The notes below the pieces were generated by a model, which saw nothing but the letters and a program-made list of their open reading frames with translations, was not told the origin of the DNA and made no database searches. From Chaunax sp. Z400 (taxonomy: Eukaryota > Chordata > Actinopteri > Lophiiformes > Chaunacidae), in assembly GCA_037577475.1 (NCBI GenBank), contig CM075186.1:6943501-7007500 (forward strand): DNA of 64,000 bases, written 5' to 3'. The position numbers and the translations under genes are program-made. Below, in pieces: positions 1-12,500 of this stretch; the stretch's first letter is position 1; every line of letters starts with the position of its first letter.

Positions 1-3000
1 AGGTTTTTCATCTTGTGCTGAGAGACCACCGTCCACCGCCGACTCATTTCTCTTTCAGAGGATTAAGTCCAATGACCTCTTCAGGAAATCATTGTTTTAA
101 TATTCTCCTACATCTCAGTGAGCTGAGGCGATGAAAGCTTGAGGACCAGCCTCATGATCAACGGCCACATCATGGCGGCATCAAGAGGAGAGTGAGGAGG
201 GAGGGCGGATTTTCATTACGATGGACTCCGGTGCACTTGTCTTATTAGCAGGTCATTAGGCTCTCAGTGGCCGACAGATTGGCTGAACAGGAAGCAGGGG
301 AACAGGCAGAAGGTAATTGCACTTGGAGTGACCACACAGGTGCCTGCTCGCCCTGCGTTCCTTGATTGGTTAATTAGTGTGTTGCCAATCAGCTGCCCCT
401 AGCTGCTCGCTCACACAGTAGTTAAAGGGTGAGGGTTTTTAATGAAGCCTGAAACTACTTCTTGCTACAGCTCCATTAAGATACCGACAGGTTGCAGGTT
501 TCAGTTTCAAGTTACAGGAAGTTCAAGCTGTCAGAGAATCGGGAGACACCTGCTCAGTATATCCATTGTTTGTTTTGGTTTAGGAAATCTAGAAAAGAGG
601 AAGTCTTGGCGAGACAAATCAAGCCAGAAAACCTTGTCTGAATCAAGATGACCCATTTCCTGTTGCCCCTTGTGTAAGTAAAAACCCCATTCATTTTTCC
701 CACTGACAATTTTAGATTATCAACTGCAGTAGAAATTGTAAGAACACACATACCTCCACCAAGGCCCAACAGCCTAAATTATATATTAAATTAAATTAAA
801 AATTTCAATTATTAATCCAACCTAATGAGCTTAATGAATTCTCTCAATTAATAAAACTGCTGAAAAACCCCAATCTCAAAATGTTAAATGAAAATTGTCA
901 TGGATCCGCCATGATTGGGGCCTTCTTGCTGTGGTTTACAATTATGGGATTGTGTTCCTGAGTAAATGTTGACAAATATAAAAATCTGGGACTAATAAGA
1001 GTTGGTTGTTTAATGAAAAGCTTCAGTTCAAATACTAGACTAGAATACATCATCATTGTTAATCTCATTTTCTGTCTATCTCCAGCTCTGTGTGAGGCTG
1101 AGTCCAGGGTTAAAAAGACACTTAACACCACCTGCAGCTTGCCGAGACGGTCGACGTTCCTGTTCCCAGACCAATATCTTTTTGTTTCCCTCAAATAATT
1201 ACCAGCAGCTGAATCATTTGAAAGAGAACACTGGTTTTCTTTTCATTATAAAGCTATAAATGCTGTGTAATTAATCCACTGTTGTCGTGTTTTCAGCAGA
1301 GAGTGCTGCTAATACCATCTAAATTGAAAGGTGATGATCTGCTGCTGCATGCTTTAATAATGATGAGGAAGGAGACAGGAGTGAGCATGTTTATCACAGA
1401 GCACCTGCTTATTTCACACAAAAAAAGCTTCAATTCTAGAATTAAATGGTTCAATCAGGAGAGACTGATAAGAGGAAAAATAAGAATGAGAGAAGTGAAG
1501 CAAGAGATTACATTTATTGTGAACAGAGGGTACAGTCTTTGCCGCTTAGATCCCGACAGGGAGCAGATCACCAAGGGAACTTGTCTGATGAATTAGGTGC
1601 TTTCAGTATGAAGGAGACTTCCACCCGGAGCCTAGACACAGGTTCTGGGGGTGAGGGATGGAGCTCAATGTTGGGATGACCTCATGAAAGGAAAACTTGT
1701 GATGACAGGATTTGGTTGGAGATGGCTCGGTGTCCAGGGTCGAGGCGGTGAAAGGGTGGAGGTGGGTCACAAATCTTTACCGCACTGAAATAACAGCTGA
1801 GAGAGAAAATTTAAAGTTAACAAATGATTGTCTAAAGGAGAACATGACAGGTTGTGAATGGAGGAAGAGGAGGGTGAGTTAGTGAAATTAAAGACAGCAG
1901 GAAACTGCATGTGATATAGAGGGCGCACATTTTGCTCAGCTTCTTTTTATGTAGTGGGGACCTGTTAACTGTCCCCACACTGCAGGTGAGTCCCCATAAT
2001 GTCAGTGAAAAGATTCACGCCTTTCTTTGATTTTTGCAATGGGTATGTAGTATGGAATTGATACACAGTTTGCCAATTCTACAGCTTGCAACAAGTTACC
2101 AGTTTATTCCGTCGTCTAAATGCTGTCCTGCATATAATAATTCTTCCTTAAGGAAGTTGTTTTCACTGGCGTCTGTTTTGTTTTGTTTTTTCTTTCTTTT
2201 GCACACAGTGCCGTAGTTGGTGTGGGAGAAAAAGAAAAAGAGGTTAGTTCCAGAGGTTTTTTTGTCTTGAATTTGAACACATGGAACATTTAAACATAGA
2301 ACAAGTGATCTGAACTGACCCAGGTCGACTGCTGACTTCTTTGACTAATATTGTTTTTATTTTTTTCCAGAAGACAGACTCTGTTACAGTGGCGTGAGTG
2401 CAGAGGAAAAGTGTTTATTTATAAGCTGGACACACTTTTAATTACCCGCATTCATGGATAATTATCTTCAACTTCAAACACACTTTAACCCCCAGAGACC
2501 CACAGAGTCTGTGTGTGGCTGAGCTGTATGAAGAGCTCAGGATAATATCTGCTGCTAATTAGAAGAAAACGATGAGTCATCAGAAAAATATTTACAGATA
2601 TACGTACACCAGATAATGAACGGTGAGAACTGGACCTACACCAACAGCAGGTAGCGAATTTAACTGAGAGTTAAAGTGGTCAGAAATGATACTAATGGTC
2701 AAGTTCCACCTATAATAATACGTCCAAACAATCATTCATATATGATCATCCATCTAACCATTTTCTGCTGTTTATATAGGGTTTGACTTATGGCTGCTGC
2801 CCTGTGTCATCCCTGGAACCTCAAACATGTGCTTGTGGGTGGATCTAACACATCCCAAATTTTGAAACATCAGCCAGGTTTCTATCCAAAGTTAGTGAAA
2901 ATTCAAACCTAAATTTGAGAAAGTCAATCAAACATAATTTAAATTAATGTGTTTCCATCTACTACTGTCATGTGAATATGATGAGGTTGTTCGTGTGATG

Positions 3001-5060
3001 CTAATCTTCCAGTCATGTGGCGTTAAGCCAAAGCAGAGGAGGGTAAAACGAGATGACATCATTTAAAGAGCGTCAGTCAAACCTCAAATTGTTAAAAAAA
3101 AAAAAAAAAGCATGATGCAAAGACAGCATTTGTGTTAGTTTCATGTGTTGAGGGTTGAAGGTTAGACTTAATTAAATCCCCCAGATGTGGATCGCACACA
3201 TAATGTGTCCTACCATCACACTGGCTCGCTCCATTTTTAAAGATGTCACTACCTTTGCTGACGGCTCAGAGGCGGAACAATGAGCCCTAATTATGCCTTT
3301 GTAATGTTTATACAGAACAGTAAAGCTCAACAAGGCCGCAACAGTGCTGCCAGGCTGTGTAGAAAGGGGCCAGGTGAATATTTCTAAAGATATAATAGTT
3401 TGAATCACTAGAGGACTCGTGATAAATAGTAAATGGACTGTATTTATACAGCACCACCTAAGCACTTTATAGCAAGAACCAGCATTCACCCATTCACACA
3501 CTGCTGGCAAAGGCTGCCATGCAGGGTGTTCATCAGGCACGACATCCATTCGTGCAAACATTGACACACCAATGGTAGCACCATCTGGATTAATTTGGGG
3601 CAAAGTATCTTGCCCAAGGGCATTTCACACATATAAAATGCAGAGGCCGGGGATCCAGCCATCGATCCACCTTCTCTCCTCAGTGATAGCCACCCCAAAG
3701 ATGGTTCTTCCTGCAGTTTCTGAGGACACACAAAATGTAATGGAGGATGGAGTTGATGTGGATTGAAGTGAACCCATGAGACAGTTCAGTAGCGCTCATG
3801 CTGACTTCTAATATCTGGTGCATTTTTGAATCTGACCATAAAACAGTCTTTATTCAGCATGTACCAGGGTTTTTAACATCCAGCTGAGATTGTAACTGTT
3901 GACTGTAGTGATGTCCAGACAGAACAACAGCTTCATCTTGTGGTCACTTAATGAAATGCAAGAGTTATTGAATTTCTGCATCAGTTCATCATTGTTAGGG
4001 TTATATGGTATGTAGGTATTTTTTAGGACTTCCGGTTGATTTAAAATCTGTCGTAACATCTTAGGGCCATTTTGGAAGGAGGTGTTTTCTGACATTTGCA
4101 CATTCTTAAACTTATTTATTTCTCTTATGTACAGCTGAACTTTACATGATTTGTAATCCATCACCTGGATTCATGTTAACACACTTCCAAGAAAACATTC
4201 TGCAGTTTATAAGAAATTAAATTTAATAATAAAAAGTCACTAGAATCAGTCTTTACTATTAGTGGGTACTTCTCCTAGTGGACGTGGAATTGTGAAATAG
4301 CTTTAACTTTTTCCCCTAAAAGGGATTAAAGATTAGTGTATCTTATGCTAAAGGAGATGAACAAGGAAGCATTTTCTTTGTCAACACTTCCAGGTCATTT
4401 CACTTGCTTGGGAACATTCCTCACCAAACAAAGAAACTATTCAATTGCAACATTTGTCTGGGAAAATGTCCTTACAGGCTCTACTGGTCTGATTTTGCAG
4501 GGCAGAACTATATAGAAATAGCCAATCATCTCATTGATGGTTTATTTTGTTCATGTAGGTCATAAAGAGGCATAATAATTGAACTGAGATGGTTTCATAA
4601 CTAGTTAAAAACTCTTGATTTCTTTCCGATTGGCTGCAGAGTCCACATTAATTCCTGTCTTGTCACCATTCTAAATTAATGCGCTGGCTGTGGAAGGCAA
4701 CTTGAAAGGTATGATCACATTCTCATCGGAATTTACAGAGTGGCAATCGTCCTGCAACATTGCTGCGTTTATTAGGGGAAAGTGCGAAACGGGAAGTTAA
4801 ACACACAATTAACTGCATAAATTAAATCAAGACATTGATATGTGGGTTTCCTGACATTACCAGAAAGCTTCGATGTCTTCTTCTGTCTGTAATCCAGTTG
4901 CACAACGGCTCTCCTCAATTTTAGACGTGTTTTTCGCAGCATTCAAGCAGCATGCTAATGTTACAGAAACTGATAAATATCGTCGTCGCTCACACACGAT
5001 CGGACATAAAACCTAACTTGTACATTTTAAATGTGTGATAATGAAAACAGAACAAGTTCA
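1..5060. other. Gene-poor flank, no supported gene
   Basis: No open frame here resembles a protein family I recognise, and all frames are short. Bases 200-420 are complex, GC-balanced sequence with a CCAAT-type and an inverted ATTGG motif near 363-390, which could be a conserved non-coding element. A teleost interspersed repeat lies at about 3430-3690. Two short exon-like segments with acceptor and donor signals near 2209-2392 are listed as a finding, not as a gene. Confidence 0.5.
3430..3690. repeat. Teleost interspersed repeat (non-autonomous)
   Basis: The segment starts with an 'aaatggactgtatttataca' type head. It continues through 'cattcacccattcacacact', 'ggcaaaggctgccatgca' and 'aagtatcttgcccaagggca' to 'ggccggggatc'. 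From memory this order of motifs is that of a very common percomorph interspersed repeat. It is diverged and contains no meaningful frame. The family name is not certain. Confidence 0.6.
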
Positions 5061-5064
5061 ATCA

Positions 5065-6540
5065 GTGATTCAATAACATATTTTAATTTTCAGTGTTTTT
5101 TGTATAAAAATCCCACCGGCCTGCAGTCGGCTGGTTTCCACTCCCGTTGGCTATAACTGTGGTTTTTCCCAGAGACTCAGCTAAAGTACCAAATCTATTT
5201 ACACACAACATCCACATCCAGAGGGGCTGAAAAAAAGATGTCTACCCATCACTAGCCTGTCAAAACAAAATCAAACACTATCACCTCACCTCTCAAATTT
5301 AATGCTATTAATTAAAAAAATAAAAACTCACAAAACAATAGAGGAGGAAGGGCCTCTACATATAGCTCATTGTGTGCCCGTAGTATTTTCTTACAATACT
5401 CTCTCTATAAAGAGGTGCATAAACATTTTCTGCTTTACAATAAATTAGTACAGGCACATTCTCTTCTCTCCTACAGCTGACTGTAATTCAGTTCAGGTGG
5501 AAAAGATGATTCTGTGACGTCTGACAGACTTGAACTCATCACACCACACAAACAAAAAGGCCAAAAACCTGGAAAACACAACTAGACTGTTAAAAAAAAA
5601 AAAGTAACACATTGGTGGGGAAACTGTGGGCAGCAGATTTTTTGGTTTTGACGTGAATGATGCACTTTAGGCATTTTAGACTCGAAAGCATCTATATAGA
5701 TTTTATATAAATATGTACAAATAAAAAAGTAGTAGCTCAGTAAAAACATTTAGGTAAAAAAAAAAAAAAAGAAGATGCACAGACACAAAATATTAATGCC
5801 AATGATAAGCGACCTTGAGGCCTGGGAACTCAATAACTTACAAAAACTGTAAAAAAGGAACTGAAAAATGTTCATTACAGTATGCCTGTTTGTTTTTTGT
5901 TCTCTCTGTAGAGATAGCACCAGCAGAAAGACCAACACCATCAGTGTCGGTGACAATGTGGTTCATCACCTCAGGCTGTATAAATATCTGAACACCATGT
6001 ACCAAAACAAACTGAGGGAGTGAGTAAATTAGTGTCAGGCCTTGTACAGGATATTTACAGGCGCTGCTGCAGTCACACGCACACTGATGGACAATTTCAT
6101 GGTAGTGAGACTGTTGCAGCAGTCTTGCAGCACATTTACGGAGGTCAGAGGTCAAACTGACACATTCAACAGGTTTAGACCCATGGTTTTTCGGTCCTCA
6201 CAGTCCATGTTTGATTTTTCTTTTTTTTTGTCTTTTCTTTTAACCATTTGCACCCGCTAACCGAGTTGTTTTCATTGCATAGTTCTTTGATTAACCAAGA
6301 TGGCCATCACAAGCTACAGTATATCAGACACAGGGGACAGGTGTGCAGGGAGATGTGAAAACAATCTGGTTCCAGTTTGCAGGAATAGTAAACAAGACAA
6401 GTGTTGTTTTTCTTGTGCAGAAACTGAGAGTTTCTGCTGTGATTGTGCTAAAACAAAAAGCTGAGAACTAGGACAACAAACATCATGATGATGATGATGG
6501 GAGGATTTCAGAGGTTGTGTGTGGAGAAGGGGATGGGGGT
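5065..6540 (-). other. Probable brd1 3' UTR
   Basis: The segment follows the brd1 stop codon on the minus strand and has no coding frame. A candidate ATTAAA polyadenylation hexamer on the minus strand lies at 5087-5082, so the transcript probably ends near 5065. The extent is inferred; an earlier site is possible. Confidence 0.4.
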
Positions 6541-9500
6541 TCAGTCCGTGACAGTGAGTGACAGTCCATCACTCGGCTCCAGCTCTCTGCTGACATGGCT
6601 CAGGTAGTCCGTAGCTCGGTTGAAGGCCAGCCACACAGCTTTTCGGATGCAGGAGGAGCGAGCCTCTGTCAGCTTGATTTTGTCAAGCGTCTGGTTGATC
6701 CCAAAGGGAGCCATCTTGGATCTAGGAAGCCATTGCCTGAGGAGAGAGGAGAGAGGAGACAAGAGGTCAGCGTGCAACTGGATGAACAGAAAGCTACAAT
6801 GCTGGTAGAAAGTATTTGACTCCATCATGGTTTCTTCTTTTTTTGTGTGTATCTAATAGTAAAATGTATCAGACCTTCAAAATTTAACACAAAACAAAGG
6901 CAACCTGAATAAACACAACGTGCAAGTTTTAAATTATGATTGTATTTATTGAACCAAAAAGGTTATGTGATACCAAGTGGACCTGTGTGAAAAAATATTA
7001 CCTACTTAGAAACCACACATTATCTACAAAGAAAGACGGCTTGGAACAATAGTGAACCTTCACATAAGTGGCCAACCTTCCAAAATTCTTCTAAAAGCAC
7101 GGCAAAAGCTCCTTCAGGAAGTCACTAAAAGCATCCAAGGAACTGCAGGCCTCTCTCACCTCCATAAAGGTCAATGTTCATGGCTCCACTTTTCCAAAGA
7201 CACTGGACAAAAATGGAATCCACGGGAGAGTGGCGAAGCGAAAGCCACTGCTAACCCAGAAGAACAGTAAGACTTGTCTGAATTTTGCCACAACACACCT
7301 TAGTGGCCCTCTGGGGTCCCGTTACATCTGGCGTCAACCAAACACAGCATTCCACGAAAACAACATCATACCTACGGTCAAGCATGGAGGACGCAGTGTA
7401 ACGTTGTGGGGATTGCTTTGCTGCTTCAGGGCCAGGATGTCTCAGGATTGATTTTAAGATTTTATTGGTAGGTTTAAGGTTTTAAATGGGCTGGTGCCTT
7501 CTAATCTAGCAGATCTCTTGTTTTATCACACTCTAGTTAGAGCATCAAGGTTAACCAACCAGATGCTCTTTAATGTTCCGAGATCCAGTCTTAAAAACAG
7601 AGGTGACTGAGCCTTTGTGGTGGCTGCTCCTAATCTCTGGAATGGTTTGCCTCTTCATATCAGATCTGCTCATACCCTAGAAATATTTAAATCGCTGCTG
7701 AAGACCCACCTATTCTCGTTGGCCTTTAATTTGAGTTGAGCTCGACACTTTATCCTCTATTGTGCCACAATTCTTTATTATTATTTCTTTAATTTTATTC
7801 ATCTTTATTCTTATTTGTTATTTACTTCGATATTGCTTATTTGGCAACTGTTATTTGTTATATTAAGCGTGTTCAGCACTTTGGTCAGCTGTTCGTTGTT
7901 TTAAATGTGCCATTTATACAAATGTTGACTTGACTCGACTTTAAAAAAAGACCAGTTGCTTCTGATTCGACGCATAAGGATTACCATGACCTGGATGAAT
8001 GACAATCCACACAAGCAGTAAAACACACATACAGTTGTGTGCACATTGGAAGAACAGTTTGTGTTCTGTCAAGTTGTATGTAGATTTTTAGATGTAGATA
8101 ACATTCTAAACATGGCTTGAACTGAAAAATGCCTGCAAACGTAACTCCACCTGAAACAATTGAGAGTCAGGCCGGGTGTTTTCTTAAATCTAAATGATCA
8201 CTGTGTCAGCCTTTTATTATTCAACGAAATATAGCTTCAACAAAAGGAGAGCTGCCAGAGATTTAAAGAAGACAAAGAAACATTTATACATTTGCACCCC
8301 TGCTTTATTCTAGGGAGATTAGTTTTGGTGAGTTCCTCACCAGCTGCGCTTGCTGTCGAAGAAGTGGACGAGGAAGAGTTTCTCTGCGGACCTGAACTGC
8401 ATCCGCTCTCCGGCTCTGAGAACGTCCAGCGGTGGCCGGGGAAGTTCCACCCCGTTGTGGTGACACACCATCCTCTGTGCTCTGGGGTGCATGATCTGTG
8501 AAGGCCATAACACAGAGTGGGGTGGAAACTGAGTGGAAAGACCCCATCATGGTAAAAGTGTGGAGTGTATCCTAGTGGCAACGGCCACTAAGAAGAAGCC
8601 CGCACTCAGAGACACAGGCATGCAAGGCTAAGTCGAACCGAAAATGCTCTGAACGAAGCGGCTGATTCCACACACACTTCAAGCAGTCCACGATGGGCCA
8701 GCTGGAAGCTTCCGCATGGCTGTGAGCACAAATCACGAGCTACAGCACGCACAATGACAGAGGGGCAGATGGGTAATGAGACACAGAGGGGACCAACAAT
8801 CACTCACCAGGGCGGGGTAGGAGGGGTATCCACTACATTTAGCCCAAACTAGTTTAAGAGGCTCCAGAACAAATGGAGAAGCAGTGGTGGGTTTCCACAC
8901 CTCTACAGGAACAATAATAAGCAAGTCATCAGGAAATCAGAGCAACAGACAGAACACACTGCCATGCAGACAAGAGAGGAAGAACTTGTAAATGTAAACA
9001 CGCACACTTTTAAAGACTAGCCTCAATAAATAGTGATGGGACATCGTTGATGCTTTGAGCATAATTCACTGAACGAACAAAGAAAATAACTTTACTTCCA
9101 CCTTGTCCATCGTGGGTTTCCTGTTTTTGGACTCTGTTTGCATTTACCTCATCCTTCATGGCTCAAACTTTCATCTTTGGTTCACTTCATCCAGGACCCT
9201 CAAAGGCCACTGGAAGGGGCTAGGCAAAAATCGTATTGGTCGGACAATTGCAGTTTGTTTTTTTTCTGACGAGAAAATTGCATCTTAATCCTTTATTTTT
9301 GAAGGCGTGAAGGACAGGTGGCCACATGATGTATTATTTTGTATTATTTCCCATTAGTGTGGTGGTTGGTTCAGCAAATCTCATTTCAAGATTGTCTCTT
9401 AAAGGAGTTTTGAACCCTGGATGCTTGAAATAATAATCCACTTCACAGGTCTTTGTGTAACAAAGGTGGAAGTACAAAAAGTGAAGGGAGAAAAAATAAA

Positions 9501-12500
9501 AAATGATGTATGATAATGACCGAGAGAGATTTTTTAAGTAATTTTGGGCGGCATTTTTGCCTTTAATTTAGGAAATATGGGAAAGAGTGTGAGGGGGAAG
9601 CCATGCAGCAAAGGGAATCAAGCCTGTGGCCACTGCTCCAGGACTGTAGCCTCGGTGCATGGGGCGCACGCTTCTTACCCACTGCGCTATCTGCACCCTG
9701 ACTTTTTAATAAGTTTAGTGAATGTCTTCAGCAGATAGAGAGAAGAGTTGACCAGCCAGAGCGTGTCATGGCGTTTCAAACCCATTTGTCAAGTGACACT
9801 CGATGACGACTCACCTGATGAGATCTTGGCAGCTTTGGTGAACTCTCCATTCTCGATGCAGGTCATCAGAGCGCTTTTGTCATCCACAGTGCTCCGTCGA
9901 GCTGCCGGCAGCCGCCCTTTACAGTTTTTAGGCATGTTGACGGTGCTTTAAGAGACAAGGAAAGCTAAATGAGGAAAATGTTTAGAAACGTCTTGTGTGT
10001 GGTCTGAAGAATTATTTCTCAGTTTTAGGAGCGTCTGTAACCAAACTGCTCAGGAGAAGTTTTTGACTACAGTTTCAAATTGTCATTACTGCACAATACC
10101 AACTTCTAGAAACTCTTGTTGTAATATGTTCAGTTGGTATATAGAGGAAAAAAGTGTCTTGTACACCACTAGACTATCCCCAAAATTAGGTCCAATTATC
10201 ACTGTTTGCTCCATCATTCCTATGAAGTCACTGTGTTCCCTGATGTCAGCTATTAAATTGGTCAGTAGGATGTTATCACAACTGGATCAAATGATGGATC
10301 ATACTTTCCAATTAAGACCCAATTTGGAGTAAACTCTAACTTTGTCCACCTGAACTCACCTTGTGCCACATAGAACGCCTCCACTGGAGGAGATGCTGGA
10401 CTCGGAGGCACAGCGCCGTCGAGGCTCCAGCATGCGAGGAGACATTGACATCTCATTCTCCCCTACAACAAAACCATTAGCTATTCCTGAAGAAAAAGAA
10501 AACACACGTCAGTGTAGTGTAGGGCCATGGGTTAGGGTACAACGGTACTCTTAAAATTATTTCTTTATAGGAACATTTAATTTTAGAATTGAAACATGAC
10601 AACTTTGCTCCAAGTGAGTACCTGTCCCGAGACGTTTTATTGGTGTCTCTTCTTCCTCCTCACCGTCAGCACTGCTGCTACGTCTTCTTTTCTTCGGCAG
10701 GAGGAGCGTCTCCAGTCGTGGGATCACCACTGACAGGAAGGTTTTGGCACCAAGGGGTGGTGGCGATACAGCTGATACCTCTTGGGTGTTGGAGAGTTTC
10801 TGGGGGCTGGCGCTCTTGGACTTTCGAAAGAGGGTGTTGGTCCGTCGGTTGCATGGACCAGAGGTATCTGTGTGAAGATCGCCATTGAGGAGCAGTGGGT
10901 CTGGGATGTGCCCATTGGGGGTGTCTGGGAGCACTGAGGTAGACGTGTCGGCGTCGCCATCGATCTCCATGGGAGTTTGGTCCACACTAGGCTTGATGGC
11001 CTTCAGAGTATGCAGTTCTGAGTCGCTGGGTGGGGTGTCGAGCTGCGATAGAGAAGTTAGCAGCTCTAACGTTGATGGAAGTAAAGACTTCTCCTCCTGC
11101 GGCGTGCAAGACTCTGCAGGGGGTTGAGGTAGAGGCTTCTCCTCTGGCTTGGCGGGAATTGGGTCGGGCTCTGGGGCGGTGGGTAAGGGTGTTGGGAGTG
11201 ACTTCTTCAGGCTCATTTCATTGCGGACCTCCATGATGGTCTTCTTCAGCAGTTTGAGTCTCTTGCTGCGGGACGGACTGTGCTTCATGGCTGTGCTCAG
11301 GTCCAGCTTCTCCAGCAGCTCTTTCAACTGATCCTCAAGGGGGGTCATCTGACGGTAGGCAGGGGTTAGCAGACGGTCAACTGAGAAAGAGAGTAGTAAG
11401 AGAGAGACAGAGAGATAGTCACATGAGTATTATCTCCATTACATCACTCAAGCTCCTCTATTTTGACATACAATTCAGTAATTAACAAATCTAAGGAGAT
11501 TTCAATAGCTTTCTATGTTTACAAGAAAACTGACATTTCAGCTGTCATTTAACTCTTCAAAGGACAGTTCAACTGCTTTCACCTATTATTCTCTAATATT
11601 ACATGTTCTATGTTCCTAAGAGATTTTTAACAATAACATAGCAGTAAACAACTATCTGCATTGTAAAGATACTGTGGAGTGGCGTAATGTCATACCGAGT
11701 AGAGAATGGAGTCACATGAAGTGACTCAGATCCAAAATCTGAGATACTCTATTCTTTATTTGTCTTGTTTTTGGAAGCCGGGCCAGCCGAGCATGCATGT
11801 GAGCTACAAACTCCTAAAGGGCTTGACTAATAGCAAGGCTTTTATTCTCCTTGATAGCTGCTACGTTATGAATAACCGGCTAGAATAGGTATTATAGCTA
11901 ATTAGCTGTTTATGGTATGTTGCTGTTTAAGTGTCCCTGAATGTCATATAGTGCCCTTAAAATCAAAAACACAAGCTAATATTAAGTTGCTTTCATAGCT
12001 TAGATCGTGACTAACATGTCAGCTGTTTTTATTTGTTACGTTTCAGTTTCTCTGTTCATCAACTTACAGCACTACATTTTCATTAACTAATCAGTATACA
12101 TTCATCTAAACTACTTTCTCAATTAATAAACTAGTTGTTTTATGAATAGAATGATAAAATATGCCCACAACAAGTTGGAATAACGGTCAACAAAATTTTG
12201 TAATAGAGGAACTGATCATGTTTGAAAGATTTTATTTAAGAAATTAGTTAAAAAGTTAATTGCTGGGGGCGCATAGTGCAGTGGTTTAAGTGCACGCCCA
12301 ATGCACAGAGGCTGCAGTCCTCACGCGGTGGTCGTGGTTCGATTCCTGCTCACTGCCCTTTGCCGCATGTCTACCCCCTCACTCTCTCTCCATTTCCTGT
12401 CATATCTTCAGCTATCCTATCCAATAAAGGAAAAAATAACTTTAACAAAAAAAGTTAATCGCTTAGCAACACTGTCCTTGATAGATTTTCTATTTCGACT

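Noticed and set aside
3850..4164. 104-codon minus-strand frame
   Set aside because: AT-rich composition, no recognisable motif, and no splice or promoter context.
12276..12458. Possible tRNA gene (A and B boxes)
   Set aside because: The boxes belong to a SINE with a body, A-rich tail and target-site duplication. No tRNA cloverleaf follows.
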